A DNA stretch of 6,652 bases from CAZVFH01 sp964626415 (GTDB lineage Bacteria; Patescibacteriota; UBA1384; XYA2-FULL-43-10; CAINNR01): the NCBI GenBank assembly GCA_964626415.1, contig CAZVFH010000043.1, positions 1 through 6,652 of the forward strand, in the 5' to 3' direction. The notes beneath the pieces are model-generated. The model was not told the DNA's origin. It saw only the letters and a list, made by a program, of their open reading frames with translations, and did not search any database. Shown in pieces: positions 1 through 5,492 of this stretch (position 1 is its first letter; each line of letters starts with the position of its first letter). Position numbers and translations under genes: made by a program.

Positions 1-184
1 TCCCAGCGATTAAAAAAGGATCTTCGTTGTACTCTTTAGCCCATTTTTTAATATAGTTCTCATAACGCAAAGGAAAAACCGAATCACCGATAATTGATGG
101 TAAATAAAAATACCCGGCGGTCAAAATACCGACGATGACAATTATTGCAACTATTTTTTTCGCCCACGATCGGGGTTTCTTCAT
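1..184 (-). CDS. Membrane-anchored lytic transglycosylase (Slt-like), N-terminal part only
   Basis: The gene runs off the left edge, so only the first 61 residues are visible. They start MKKPRSWAKK, followed by one hydrophobic segment (about residues 9-27, rich in Ile and Val) that would act as an uncleaved membrane anchor or signal. Then comes PLRYENYIKKWAKEYNEDPF, which resembles the start of the SLT domain in soluble lytic transglycosylases (typically PLRYxxxIxxxAxxYxxDPxLVAA). Those enzymes cleave the glycan strands of peptidoglycan outside the membrane. The catalytic Glu lies beyond the window, so activity cannot be judged. The start ATG (184-182) has no Shine-Dalgarno sequence; a candidate -10 box TACAAT lies only 8 bases upstream. 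The gene follows the 256-759 gene on the same strand after a 71-base gap. The family call rests on one short motif. Confidence 0.72.
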   Translation of the reverse strand, partial: MKKPRSWAKKIVAIIVIVGILTAGYFYLPSIIGDSVFPLRYENYIKKWAKEYNEDPFLIAG

Positions 185-192
185 TTACAAAT

Positions 193-201
193 ATTGTAAC
201 A
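193..201 (-). promoter_or_regulatory. Candidate extended -10 promoter element for the transglycosylase gene
   Basis: On the minus strand TGTTACAAT reads as an extended -10 (TGn followed by TACAAT, five of six to TATAAT). No clear -35 is visible. A start site 6-7 bases downstream would place transcription only 2-3 bases before the ATG at 184, suggesting a leaderless transcript. This is inferred from the bases alone. Confidence 0.35.
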
Positions 202-255
202 CATACACAAACAAAAAAATAGAAATGTGATGATAGCAATATTTAAATTAGTAGC

Positions 256-759
256 TTAATCAGCCATTGATGAAACGAGATCTTCTAAAACCGAAGTGTC
301 AATCTCTGTATTCTTTGTTGCGAATAACAAATTAGTTCTTTCTGCTGAATCAATTGCCCCTTCCAACCGTTGATTATATCCTGCTCTTTTGGCTCGCAAC
401 GAATTTAGTTTATTTGAAATTCCAGCTTTAGACATATTATTGCAGTTGGTAGTAACCACTCTTCTTCTTTGCTCGACTCGGTTACGCTCCGCTGTTCGGT
501 GCAAATCAATGTTGTGATAATAATCTTGCGCAGTTTGTCTCTCTTCTTCATCTGTCATGCTACGAAGCGTATATCTTCTGTCTCTGTAATCATTCTGTTG
601 ATAAATAAAATCTGTCACAGGCAGTTCAACACCCGAAGAAAGTTTTAGCTCATCTTTATTCATGCCGTCTTGTTTTGGAAGCATGGCCTTCTGGGTCTCA
701 GCGCTGTCAACCAGACGATAAAATTTCCCGCCCAAATCTTCTATCAAAATCCTTCGCAT
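256..759 (-). CDS. Hypothetical charged protein, partner of the JAMM-like gene
   Basis: I do not recognise a family for this 167-residue protein. The N-terminus (MRRILIEDLGGKFYRLVDS) could form a short beta hairpin. Residues 55-105 are very rich in Arg, Asp, Glu and Gln (YRDRRYTLRSMTDEEERQ, then RTAERNRVEQRRR), and residues 110-145 are again basic and probably helical. The last 20 residues are acidic (TEIDTSVLEDLVSSMAD). There is no signal peptide, membrane segment or conserved Cys/His cluster. It starts 19 bases after the stop of the JAMM-like gene, with no strong Shine-Dalgarno, so the two are probably cotranscribed and translationally linked. The charge pattern suggests a soluble, partly helical or disordered protein that may bind nucleic acid or another protein; that is inference. 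It is a real gene by length, spacing and strand, but its function is unknown. Confidence 0.7.
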   Translation of the reverse strand: MRRILIEDLGGKFYRLVDSAETQKAMLPKQDGMNKDELKLSSGVELPVTDFIYQQNDYRDRRYTLRSMTDEEERQTAQDYYHNIDLHRTAERNRVEQRRRVVTTNCNNMSKAGISNKLNSLRAKRAGYNQRLEGAIDSAERTNLLFATKNTEIDTSVLEDLVSSMAD

Positions 760-778
760 TTCGGGCTGATCATCTGAT

Positions 779-1279
779 TCAACTGCTAATTTGTATTTTT
801 TTACGGTGTCGATAAGCTTCGGTGCCCTCCGGTGTTTCTGGCCTCTCTATCACTGTCGCGAAAAATCCAAATTTTTCGGCTCCCCAGACAATCATTGTAT
901 GCAAATCAACATCAGATAAATCAGCATCGCTTGGTAAATCAACGATATTTGTTACATGATCTTCCCCTTCATTCAGTACAGTAGGATGAGTATGAACCAA
1001 CAGCCAAGGTTCACCGGTGAAAAATCCAACGATACCGCTTGTATCAAGAGAAAAATTAGCATTTACTCTGTCTAAATTTCCCCTATCAATTGGATAACCA
1101 CCATCGTCATAGAGAGTATAGGATTCCGTGCCGTTAATAACCATTTTTTGAACAAACGATCCTAATTCAAACTCAATTCCAGCTTTTAGCCGCTGATGTT
1201 TCAAAAATACATCCCAAAATTTCGGAAGTATTGGGTTTTGTTGTTCGCCAATTTCTGGAGTCGGAAATTCACTCATCAT
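779..1279 (-). CDS. Putative JAMM/MPN-type (JAB-like) metalloprotease, divergent
   Basis: This 166-residue protein has a pattern like the JAMM zinc site. LLVHTHPT puts two His at 96 and 98 followed by Pro99, and LPSDAD gives a Ser-x-x-Asp at 117-120. A Glu upstream (E36 or E38 in GIEFELGS) could be the catalytic acid. The tail (LHTMIVWGAEKFGFFATVIE) looks like the hydrophobic strands that close an MPN fold. JAMM proteins hydrolyse isopeptide or peptide bonds, or, as in RadC, have unclear roles. The spacing between HTHP and SxxD is 17 residues, longer than the 7-10 usual in JAB and RadC proteins, so the insertion or the whole assignment needs structural support. Two adjacent Met codons (1279 and 1276) can start it; neither has a Shine-Dalgarno, and tRNA-Leu(UAA) ends only 15 bases upstream. 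It stops with TGA. It is probably cytoplasmic, since there is no signal peptide. Confidence 0.62.
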   Translation of the reverse strand: MMSEFPTPEIGEQQNPILPKFWDVFLKHQRLKAGIEFELGSFVQKMVINGTESYTLYDDGGYPIDRGNLDRVNANFSLDTSGIVGFFTGEPWLLVHTHPTVLNEGEDHVTNIVDLPSDADLSDVDLHTMIVWGAEKFGFFATVIERPETPEGTEAYRHRKKIQISS

Positions 1280-1294
1280 ATTTTTTTAATTTTT

Positions 1295-1382
1295 TGGTGC
1301 CCGAGATCGGAGTCGAACCGATACGGTTTTTTAGGCCAAAGGATTTTAAGTCCTTCGTGTCTACCAATTCCACCACTCGGGC
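1295..1382 (-). tRNA. tRNA-Leu(UAA)
   Basis: An 88-nt class II tRNA folds by eye: acceptor GCCCGAG/CTCGGGC, three-pair D stem GTG/CAC, anticodon stem AAGGA/TCCTT around loop CTTAAAA (anticodon UAA, U33 present), a long variable arm, T stem ATCGG/CCGAT with loop TTCGACT, discriminator A, and an encoded CCA. Its 3' end is 15 bases before the JAMM-like start codon, in the same direction. It reads UUA and, by wobble, UUG. Confidence 0.97.
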
Positions 1383-1383
1383 A

Positions 1384-1476
1384 ATAACAAATTCAAAATT
1401 CAAAAATCAAAATGCAAAATGACAAACAAAAATTTTAAAATTTTGCATTGCAATTTTGATTTTTGATTTTTAAATT
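1384..1476. repeat. AT-rich imperfect palindrome between NrnA and tRNA-Leu(UAA)
   Basis: CAAAAATCAAAATGCAAAAT on the left is mirrored by an inverted copy on the right (ATTTTGCATTGCAATTTTGA onwards), giving long imperfect AT-only arms. It begins next to the nrnA stop codon (1477) and ends two bases before the tRNA 5' end. It has no GC-rich stem and so is not a classical intrinsic terminator. Its composition resembles the palindromes at 4534-4681 and 6313-6435. Confidence 0.7.
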
Positions 1477-2439
1477 TTAAACTATTCTCCACCTTTCACC
1501 ATCACAAATCATTTTTCCCTCCACCACAAACCCGGCTGCTTTGCGATGGCCGCCGCCAGCGAAAAGTTCGGCTAGTTTTGCAACATCAATTTTTGAACTT
1601 TCGGTCCGCAAACTGCCTTTTATTTTACCATTCGGAAGCTCATAAAGCAAGATCGTTGCCTGTTCATCGGGAGTTGAAGCAATTAAATTTACTACTCCCG
1701 CAAGATCTGCTTCTTTTGCTCCAATATTTTTGATATCTGCTTTGGTAATTATTGAATAAACCAGTGGCAAGCCCGCGACCTTTTTTATTCGAGACAACGC
1801 CAACCCCCAGAGTTTAAGCATTGTTATGCTTCGTTGACCTGAAACATTTTCAGAAATAATTTTTAATTTTGCTCCGTGACTTAAAAGTTCAGAAACAACT
1901 CTTAAAGTTTTTGAGCTAACATTTTGATGTTGAAAACCACCAGTGTCGGTATAAATACCTGAAAGCAATGTAGTTGCAATTTCCGGAGAAACTGGAACAC
2001 CCATTTTTAAATGCAACTGATAAATTATTTCACAGGTCGCCGAGGCCTTTTCATTAACTAAATTAATTTTTGCCAACTTCCAGATATTATTTTTTGGATG
2101 ATGGTCAATATTAATAATAGTTAAATGACGATCCTTGGCCAAAATAATCCGCTCCAAAAATCCGGTTCTTTTTAGATCACCATTATCAAGAAGTATAACG
2201 GCGTCAAAATCCCCAAGCAAAAAATCACTTTTGACACTCGCAGAATTTGGAATATATTTGAAAACTTCAGGTACTCCTTCCGAAGAAACCGTCTCAACTC
2301 TTTTGCCAAAAAACCGAAGTAACTCACCCATTGCCAAAATTGATGAAATTGTATCACCATCCGGTCTTTCGTGAGCAACCAACAAAAAACTTTCGTTTCC
2401 GTCATCTTTGATAAAGTTGATGAGTTTAGAAAATGACAT
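1477..2439 (-). CDS. nrnA: DHH/DHHA1 phosphoesterase, NrnA-type oligoribonuclease / pAp phosphatase
   Basis: The 320-residue length fits the NrnA family. The DHH domain motifs appear in order: I VAHERPDGDT (H23, D27, D29), II LLDNGD (D85), III the eponymous DHH (112-114) in IDHHPKN, and IV GIYTDTGGF (D165). The DHHA1 substrate-binding domain follows, with GSLRTES (Arg278) and the glycine-rich GGGHRKAAGF (295-304). All metal ligands look intact. In characterised relatives the Mn-dependent enzyme degrades short RNA oligomers and linear dinucleotides such as pGpG, or 3'-phosphoadenosine 5'-phosphate; which substrate is used here cannot be told. It would act in the cytoplasm. The ATG at 2439 has no obvious Shine-Dalgarno. 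In many bacteria nrnA sits with rbfA/truB; here it lies downstream of the S1 and MBL-fold genes, behind a large palindrome. Single-domain DHH paralogues such as RecJ are excluded by length and the C-terminal motif. Confidence 0.93.
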   Translation of the reverse strand: MSFSKLINFIKDDGNESFLLVAHERPDGDTISSILAMGELLRFFGKRVETVSSEGVPEVFKYIPNSASVKSDFLLGDFDAVILLDNGDLKRTGFLERIILAKDRHLTIINIDHHPKNNIWKLAKINLVNEKASATCEIIYQLHLKMGVPVSPEIATTLLSGIYTDTGGFQHQNVSSKTLRVVSELLSHGAKLKIISENVSGQRSITMLKLWGLALSRIKKVAGLPLVYSIITKADIKNIGAKEADLAGVVNLIASTPDEQATILLYELPNGKIKGSLRTESSKIDVAKLAELFAGGGHRKAAGFVVEGKMICDGERWRIV

Positions 2440-2477
2440 TCTAGCAAAATTACAAATACAGACAAAAGTACAAAATT

Positions 2478-2593
2478 ACAAAAATATGGAAGTAAAAACT
2501 TTCACTGATCTATATTCACGGATTTTCACTGATGTTTCTATCCGTGTTAATCTGTGACAATAAATCTGTGGTAGTTTTTACTCCAATATTTGT
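2478..2593. repeat. Large imperfect palindrome with TTCACNGAT-type units
   Basis: Two arms of about 50-55 bases are inverted copies of each other, centred near 2535. The left arm holds GGAAGTAAAAACTTTCACTG and the right arm, reverse-complemented, GGAGTAAAAACTACCACAG. The left arm contains three short units (TTCACTGAT, TTCACGGAT, TTCACTGAT), mirrored by ATCCGTG, AATCTGTGA and AATCTGTGG on the right. It fills the gap between the MBL-fold gene stop and nrnA. Such CACGGAT/ATCCGTG-rich intergenic repeats are seen in several bacterial groups; no protein is encoded. Confidence 0.75.
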
Positions 2594-2633
2594 CAATGTT
2601 AAGTCAGTGTGGAAAAGTCAGTGTTAGAATATC

Positions 2634-3116
2634 CTATTTTACTTCCTCCAAAATAATAACTTCGCTGCCCTCTTGTGGAAGTGTTGATTTGGAAATTTTT
2701 ACATTTTTAACAATCTCGCCATCAACACCTTCTTTCTTTAGCTGGTCAACGCTTGAGTAATACATTGGAATAATGATGCTGGGATCAAGAGTTGAAGAAA
2801 GGTTCAACGCCTCTTTTAGCGGCATCGAATCATCATTTCCACAGGGTAATAAAAATACATCAACACCATCAAGTGTTTCAATCTCACTGCCAGTAAAGCT
2901 CTTTGTTTTCCCAATGTATAGAATTGAAACATCCTCAATTTGAATCCTGAAAACCGGTTTTTTTATCGGCGATTCAACAAAAACATTTTTCCTCTCATAT
3001 TCGCCCGGATTCTTAATTGTAAATCCATTGATATCAACCACTCCATCAGATAACTGGACTACAGAAGTCAGTGTTTTTATTTTAAAATCTCCACCACCCA
3101 AATATGAAATTATCAC
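2634..3116 (-). CDS. Metallo-beta-lactamase-fold protein lacking the zinc ligands (UlaG/COG2220-like pseudoenzyme)
   Basis: The 160-residue protein keeps the framework of small UlaG-like hydrolases: an opening MIISYLGGGDFKI (family MxIxxLGHxxFxI), NPGEYERKNVFV (36-47, family GPGEYEVxGVxV), FRIQIEDVSILYIGK (56-70), VDVFLLPCG (85-93) and IIIPMYY (114-120, family IIPMHY). What is missing is notable. The HxHxDH segment should lie between residues 20 and 36 but is absent, the Asp of the family HLGD motif is Lys70, and the PMHY His is Tyr119. No zinc site can form, so hydrolysis is unlikely; a binding or structural role is inferred. It is 40-60 residues shorter than typical relatives. The start is a GTG at 3116, chosen because GAGGAGG lies 4 bases upstream. 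It follows S1 on the same strand. Confidence 0.8.
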   Translation of the reverse strand: MIISYLGGGDFKIKTLTSVVQLSDGVVDINGFTIKNPGEYERKNVFVESPIKKPVFRIQIEDVSILYIGKTKSFTGSEIETLDGVDVFLLPCGNDDSMPLKEALNLSSTLDPSIIIPMYYSSVDQLKKEGVDGEIVKNVKISKSTLPQEGSEVIILEEVK

Positions 3117-3120
3117 TTTT

Positions 3121-3127
3121 CCTCCTC
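3121..3127 (-). promoter_or_regulatory. Ribosome binding site fixing the GTG start of the MBL-fold gene
   Basis: The minus strand reads GAGGAGG, then AAAA, then GTG. This near-perfect Shine-Dalgarno supports initiation at the non-ATG codon at 3116. No in-frame ATG lies nearby upstream. Confidence 0.8.
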
Positions 3128-3130
3128 ACT

Positions 3131-3196
3131 ACGCTGATCTTTGACGCCCGCCTGCATCGCTATGCGAAGCATTGCGGGCAGGCTGATCAGACGCTG
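3131..3196. repeat. GC-rich palindrome between S1 and MBL-fold genes
   Basis: ACGCTGATC units at both ends (ACGCTGATCTTTG on the left, CTGATCAGACGCTGAT on the right) frame a hairpin with stem GCCCGC (3146-3151) and GCGGGC (3174-3179). An inner TGC-CGC / GCG-GCA stem continues it. There is no U-tract on either side, so it is not an intrinsic terminator. It is much richer in GC than the flanking genes, which suggests a dispersed palindromic element. It lies in the 94-base gap just ahead of the MBL-fold Shine-Dalgarno. Confidence 0.7.
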
Positions 3197-3210
3197 ATAA
3201 ATTATTGAAA

Positions 3211-4506
3211 TTATTCGGAATTTTTGTTTTTTTTCTTCATCGTTTTTGATTTTTCCTCCACGACTTTTACTTCTTTTGAAGATTTCACTTTTTGTTTTTT
3301 TGTTTTTTTGTTTTTGGGTTCTATTTTTTTTGATTGTTCGGCTTTAGAATTTTTTTCATTATCTACCGATGAGGCAGAATTTTCATCGTTTTTTATTTTC
3401 CTTGCCGCTTTCAGACTAAGCCCTAGCCGATGCGTTTCTGGCTCGATTGAGATAATCTTAAAATCATACTCTTTGCCAAGTTCGACAACTTGTCCGGCAT
3501 CAATAATATGCTGACTTGAAAGTTCTGAGACATGAACCAGCCCGTCTATCTGATCATCCAAGGAAACAAATGCTCCGAAAGCGGTAATTTTTGTAATACT
3601 GCCCTTTACGACATCACCAACTTTATATTTTTTTGCCGCTTCTGTCCATGGGTCTTTTTCCAATCGTTTTAGGGATAATGACAACCGACCGTCTTCTATG
3701 GCAATGACTGAGACATTAACTTTGTCTCCAACTTTAAACAATTTATGTAAATCATTGACTCTGGACCAGGATATTTCGGAAATATGAACAAGCCCTTCAA
3801 CTAAAGAATCAATTTTCACAAACAAGCCAAAGTCAACTATTCCTGAAATCACTCCCTCTGCGGAATCACCAACTTTGTATTTTTCAATCTTGGAAGCAAC
3901 TTTTTCAGCATCAACCGCTTTTTCGGAGAAAATTAATTTATTGCCCGGGCGATCGCAGTTGATAACTTTGACAAATAATTTCTCGCCAACTATTTTGTTC
4001 AATCGTGAAAGAATCTCTTCTCGATTGCCGCCAGAAACGCGTGGATAATGCTCTTGAGATAATTGTGAAACCGGCAAAAACCCAAGAATACCGCCAACTT
4101 CAGAGATTAACCCGCCTTTATTGGCTTCATTAATTGTAATTTCAACCGGATCCCCGCTTTCAAAGCGCTCCTCCATCTCTTTCCAATATCGCTCGCGGTC
4201 AGCTCGTTTTAATGACAAGACGACATTCCCTTCGTCGTCCTCGAGAAGGATAACATAGGCCAAAATTTTGTCACCGACTTTGATATCAGAGTTTAGGGAG
4301 ATCTCTTTTTCCGGAACATACCCCAAAGATAAACCAAAAATATCAACCCAAATTTTGTTCCGGCTAACCGACAAAACCTTGCCCTCAACAATTTCCCCCT
4401 CGCGATACGGCAAGAGCTGATCACCAGCTTCTTCAATCAATCCACCCATTGTTTCTGGCGCTTTTTTTAATTTTAAAACTTTCCGTTCTTTGATTTTTTC
4501 CATCAT
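3211..4506 (-). CDS. rpsA: Ribosomal protein S1-like, four S1 RNA-binding domains
   Basis: In this 431-residue protein four S1 (OB-fold) domains can be traced: about 34-101 (EGEIVEGKVLSVSRNKIWVD, ending VVLSLKRA), 117-197 (more divergent, GGILGFLPVSQLS), 212-281 (GVISGIVDFGLFVKI, EGLVHISEIS, LSLSLKRL) and 295-366 (GSITKITAFGAFVSL, DGLVHVSELS, LGLSLKAA). Domains 3 and 4 carry the canonical FGxFV and GLVHxSE motifs. The layout matches the four-domain S1 found outside proteobacteria, where the protein binds the 30S subunit and helps load mRNA. Residues 367-431 are a low-complexity, Lys-, Glu- and Ser-rich tail, probably disordered and RNA-binding. The start at 4506 (MMEK) is chosen because AGGGAG lies 8 bases upstream. 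It leads the S1, MBL-fold, NrnA series, each member separated by a palindrome. A non-ribosomal S1 RNA-binding protein is possible but less likely. Confidence 0.9.
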   Translation of the reverse strand: MMEKIKERKVLKLKKAPETMGGLIEEAGDQLLPYREGEIVEGKVLSVSRNKIWVDIFGLSLGYVPEKEISLNSDIKVGDKILAYVILLEDDEGNVVLSLKRADRERYWKEMEERFESGDPVEITINEANKGGLISEVGGILGFLPVSQLSQEHYPRVSGGNREEILSRLNKIVGEKLFVKVINCDRPGNKLIFSEKAVDAEKVASKIEKYKVGDSAEGVISGIVDFGLFVKIDSLVEGLVHISEISWSRVNDLHKLFKVGDKVNVSVIAIEDGRLSLSLKRLEKDPWTEAAKKYKVGDVVKGSITKITAFGAFVSLDDQIDGLVHVSELSSQHIIDAGQVVELGKEYDFKIISIEPETHRLGLSLKAARKIKNDENSASSVDNEKNSKAEQSKKIEPKNKKTKKQKVKSSKEVKVVEEKSKTMKKKNKNSE

Positions 4507-4514
4507 TTTTATTA

Positions 4515-4520
4515 CTCCCT
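4515..4520 (-). promoter_or_regulatory. Ribosome binding site of the S1 gene
   Basis: The minus strand reads AGGGAG, 8 bases before the first of two tandem ATG codons (4506, 4503). The spacing favours 4506. Confidence 0.75.
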
Positions 4521-4533
4521 AATTAATAAATTC

Positions 4534-4681
4534 CAAGAAACAAGAAACAATAATCAAATAATATTCAAACCCCAAATTTCAAATTCCAAATATTCGGATA
4601 TTGTAATTTGAATATTGGAATTTATTTGCCCGCTTCGCTCTCGCGTAAGCGAGGCGAGTATCTTGTATCTTGTTTCTTGTA
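4534..4681. repeat. Compound palindrome, CAAGAAACAAGA family, copy 1
   Basis: The outer arms are CAAGAAACAAGAAACAATAA (from 4534) and its inverse near 4661-4680 (ATCTTGTATCTTGTTTCTTG). Inside, AAATTCCAAATATTC pairs with TGAATATTGGAATTT, and a GC-rich hairpin CTCGC-GTAA-GCGAG sits in the right half (about 4640-4653). The element fills the space between the membrane protein stop (4688) and the S1 Shine-Dalgarno. It matches the 6313-6435 element in inverted orientation. Confidence 0.75.
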
Positions 4682-4687
4682 TATTCT

Positions 4688-5074
4688 TCATTTTCTTTTC
4701 GGTAGATACTTTTTGTATTTTTTTTCGTTATTAACCACTTTCAACTCTTTTGGCATTTGAAAAATTGAGTAAAAGACAATTTTCGCATACCAAAGTGCGG
4801 CAAAAACTATCACCAGAAGCATTGCAAACCGGCTGCCGACATAGGAAAATGATTGATAGCGAAAAAAGGAGGCGATCAGACCACAAGTCCCAATCGTTAG
4901 AAAAAAATTGAAAAATCTGGCTTTTAACGGCTTGTGAATTTTTGAAAAAAGTGAAAGTAAAATTGCCAAAAGAATAAAAGTAGCAAATATTGCCAAAATC
5001 AACCAGAACATCCTCAGGTTGGTCGGAGGCAAAGTGGAAAAAAGATATTCGGTTGTAAAAAAGTTTTTTGGCAT
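4688..5074 (-). CDS. Small integral membrane protein, three predicted helices, unknown function
   Basis: The 128-residue protein has three hydrophobic segments: about 22-43 (MFWLILAIFATFILLAILLS), 55-71 (FNFFLTIGTCGLIASFF) and 83-105 (FAMLLVIVFAALWYAKIVFY). The linker SKIHKPLKARFF is basic and so is the C-terminus (KKYKKYLPKRK). By the positive-inside rule this places the first loop and the C-terminus in the cytoplasm and the N-terminus outside. No catalytic motif or known family signature is visible. The ATG at 5074 lacks a clear Shine-Dalgarno, although AAAGATTAATAAAG precedes it. It is transcribed away from the plus-strand zinc-ribbon gene across a 56-base divergent intergenic region, and a repeat follows its stop. 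Its position upstream of S1 is suggestive but does not show a shared function. Confidence 0.75.
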   Translation of the reverse strand: MPKNFFTTEYLFSTLPPTNLRMFWLILAIFATFILLAILLSLFSKIHKPLKARFFNFFLTIGTCGLIASFFRYQSFSYVGSRFAMLLVIVFAALWYAKIVFYSIFQMPKELKVVNNEKKYKKYLPKRK

Positions 5075-5103
5075 TTGACTTTATTAATCTTTTCGGTTAA
5101 TTT
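5075..5103 (+). promoter_or_regulatory. Candidate promoter of the Cys-rich small gene
   Basis: TTGACT (5075-5080, five of six to the -35 consensus) is followed after 17 bases by TAATTT (5098-5103, three of six to the -10 consensus). A start site near 5110 would leave a 20-base leader holding the Shine-Dalgarno of the 5131 gene. The -10 is weak, so this is a candidate only. The -35 abuts the start of the divergent membrane protein gene. Confidence 0.45.
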
Positions 5104-5130
5104 GAATAAAACCAACAAGGAAGGGTTCTC

Positions 5131-5334
5131 ATGCCACCACGAAGGGGAAGAAGCGATTGGGGAAAAAGCAATTCAAGAGCTTCAAGTATTTTTAGACAAC
5201 TTCGATGTGATGAGTGTAACAACTGCCAAATAACTACTGAGTCGGCTAGTTGTCTAAGCGCTCTTGGAAGCAAAAAAACTGCATTTTGCACAAAGTGCCA
5301 AAAAGAAACAACTCATACTGTTTTATCCGATTAA
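5131..5334 (+). CDS. Small Cys-rich zinc-ribbon protein, possibly bL33-like
   Basis: This 67-residue protein starts with a basic segment (MPPRRGRSDWGKSN), followed by LRCDECNNC (Cys26, 29, 32), Cys41, and FCTKCQKETTH (Cys53, Cys56, His62). Two CxxC knuckles about 24 residues apart suggest one zinc ribbon. The order CxxC, then a basic stretch, then CxxCxxxTxH at the C-terminus resembles zinc-binding ribosomal protein bL33 (C-terminus like YCPRCRKHTLH); the similarity is partial and the N-terminal extension is unusual. Coding is supported by AAGGAAGGG (5117-5125) 5 bases before ATG, a candidate promoter upstream, and an intrinsic terminator starting at the stop codon. It is monocistronic, opposite in strand to its neighbours, and ends against tRNA-Val. 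If not ribosomal, it could be a small nucleic acid-binding protein. Confidence 0.78.
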   Translation: MPPRRGRSDWGKSNSRASSIFRQLRCDECNNCQITTESASCLSALGSKKTAFCTKCQKETTHTVLSD

Positions 5335-5356
5335 TCCCTAGCTGGGGATTTTTTTT
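5333..5356 (+). terminator. Intrinsic terminator of the Cys-rich small gene
   Basis: AATCCC (5333-5338), loop TAGCTG, GGGATT (5345-5350), then six more T. The stem begins inside the TAA stop codon, and the T-tract touches the last base of tRNA-Val on the other strand. The minus strand has no U-tract after the hairpin, so it should terminate only plus-strand transcription. Confidence 0.85.
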
Positions 5357-5431
5357 GGTGGGTAGTACAGGACTCGAACCTGTAACCTTCTCAGTGTAAA
5401 TGAGTTGCTCTACCAATTGAGCTAACCACCC
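5356..5431 (-). tRNA. tRNA-Val(UAC)
   Basis: A 76-nt class I tRNA: acceptor GGGTGGT/ACTACCC (one G-U pair), D stem GCTC/GAGC, anticodon arm ACTCA-TTTACAC-TGAGA with anticodon UAC, T arm ACAGG-TTCGAGT-CCTGT, discriminator A, CCA encoded. The 27-43 pair is an A-A mismatch, leaving four good pairs in the anticodon stem. The 3' end abuts the convergent terminator. Confidence 0.96.
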
Positions 5432-5444
5432 AATATCTCGGGCA

Positions 5445-5492
5445 GATAAACGAGTCACGGCATTTATCCACCAAAGCTTTAGCGAAGGTGGA
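5445..5492. repeat. Hairpin repeat replacing the body of a tRNA
   Basis: Two nested hairpins: GATAAA (5445-5450) with TTTATC (5463-5468), and TCCACC (5467-5472) with GGTGGA (5487-5492) around AAAGCTTTAGCGAA. The second directly abuts the 3' side of the tRNA-like fragment at 5492-5511. No coding potential is seen. Confidence 0.65.

Noticed and set aside
256..1279. Toxin-antitoxin module
   Set aside because: Both proteins are larger than typical pairs and neither shows a toxin fold or DNA-binding antitoxin motif; adjacency alone is not enough.
1196..1422. Two short plus-strand ORFs of 63 codons
   Set aside because: They translate the complement of tRNA-Leu(UAA) and of the JAMM-like gene start; the PRSESNRY-type peptide is a well-known artefact of reading through tRNA genes.
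2135..2465. ORFs of 79 (plus) and 97 (minus) codons inside nrnA
   Set aside because: They are shadow frames of the NrnA catalytic domain, without ribosome binding sites or a coherent domain.
2478..2593. CRISPR array
   Set aside because: The TTCACNGAT units are too short, unevenly spaced and mirrored in a palindrome rather than arranged as direct repeats with unique spacers.
3146..3179. Rho-independent terminator after S1
   Set aside because: The hairpin is GC-rich but lacks a U-tract in either direction.
3224..3514. Plus-strand ORF of 96 codons rich in Phe and Ser
   Set aside because: It is the antisense of the Lys-rich S1 tail; its composition follows from complementary AAA codons.
5097..5291. 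Minus-strand ORF of 64 codons opposite the Cys-rich gene
   Set aside because: The opposite strand has the Shine-Dalgarno, Cys pattern and terminator; this frame has none of these.
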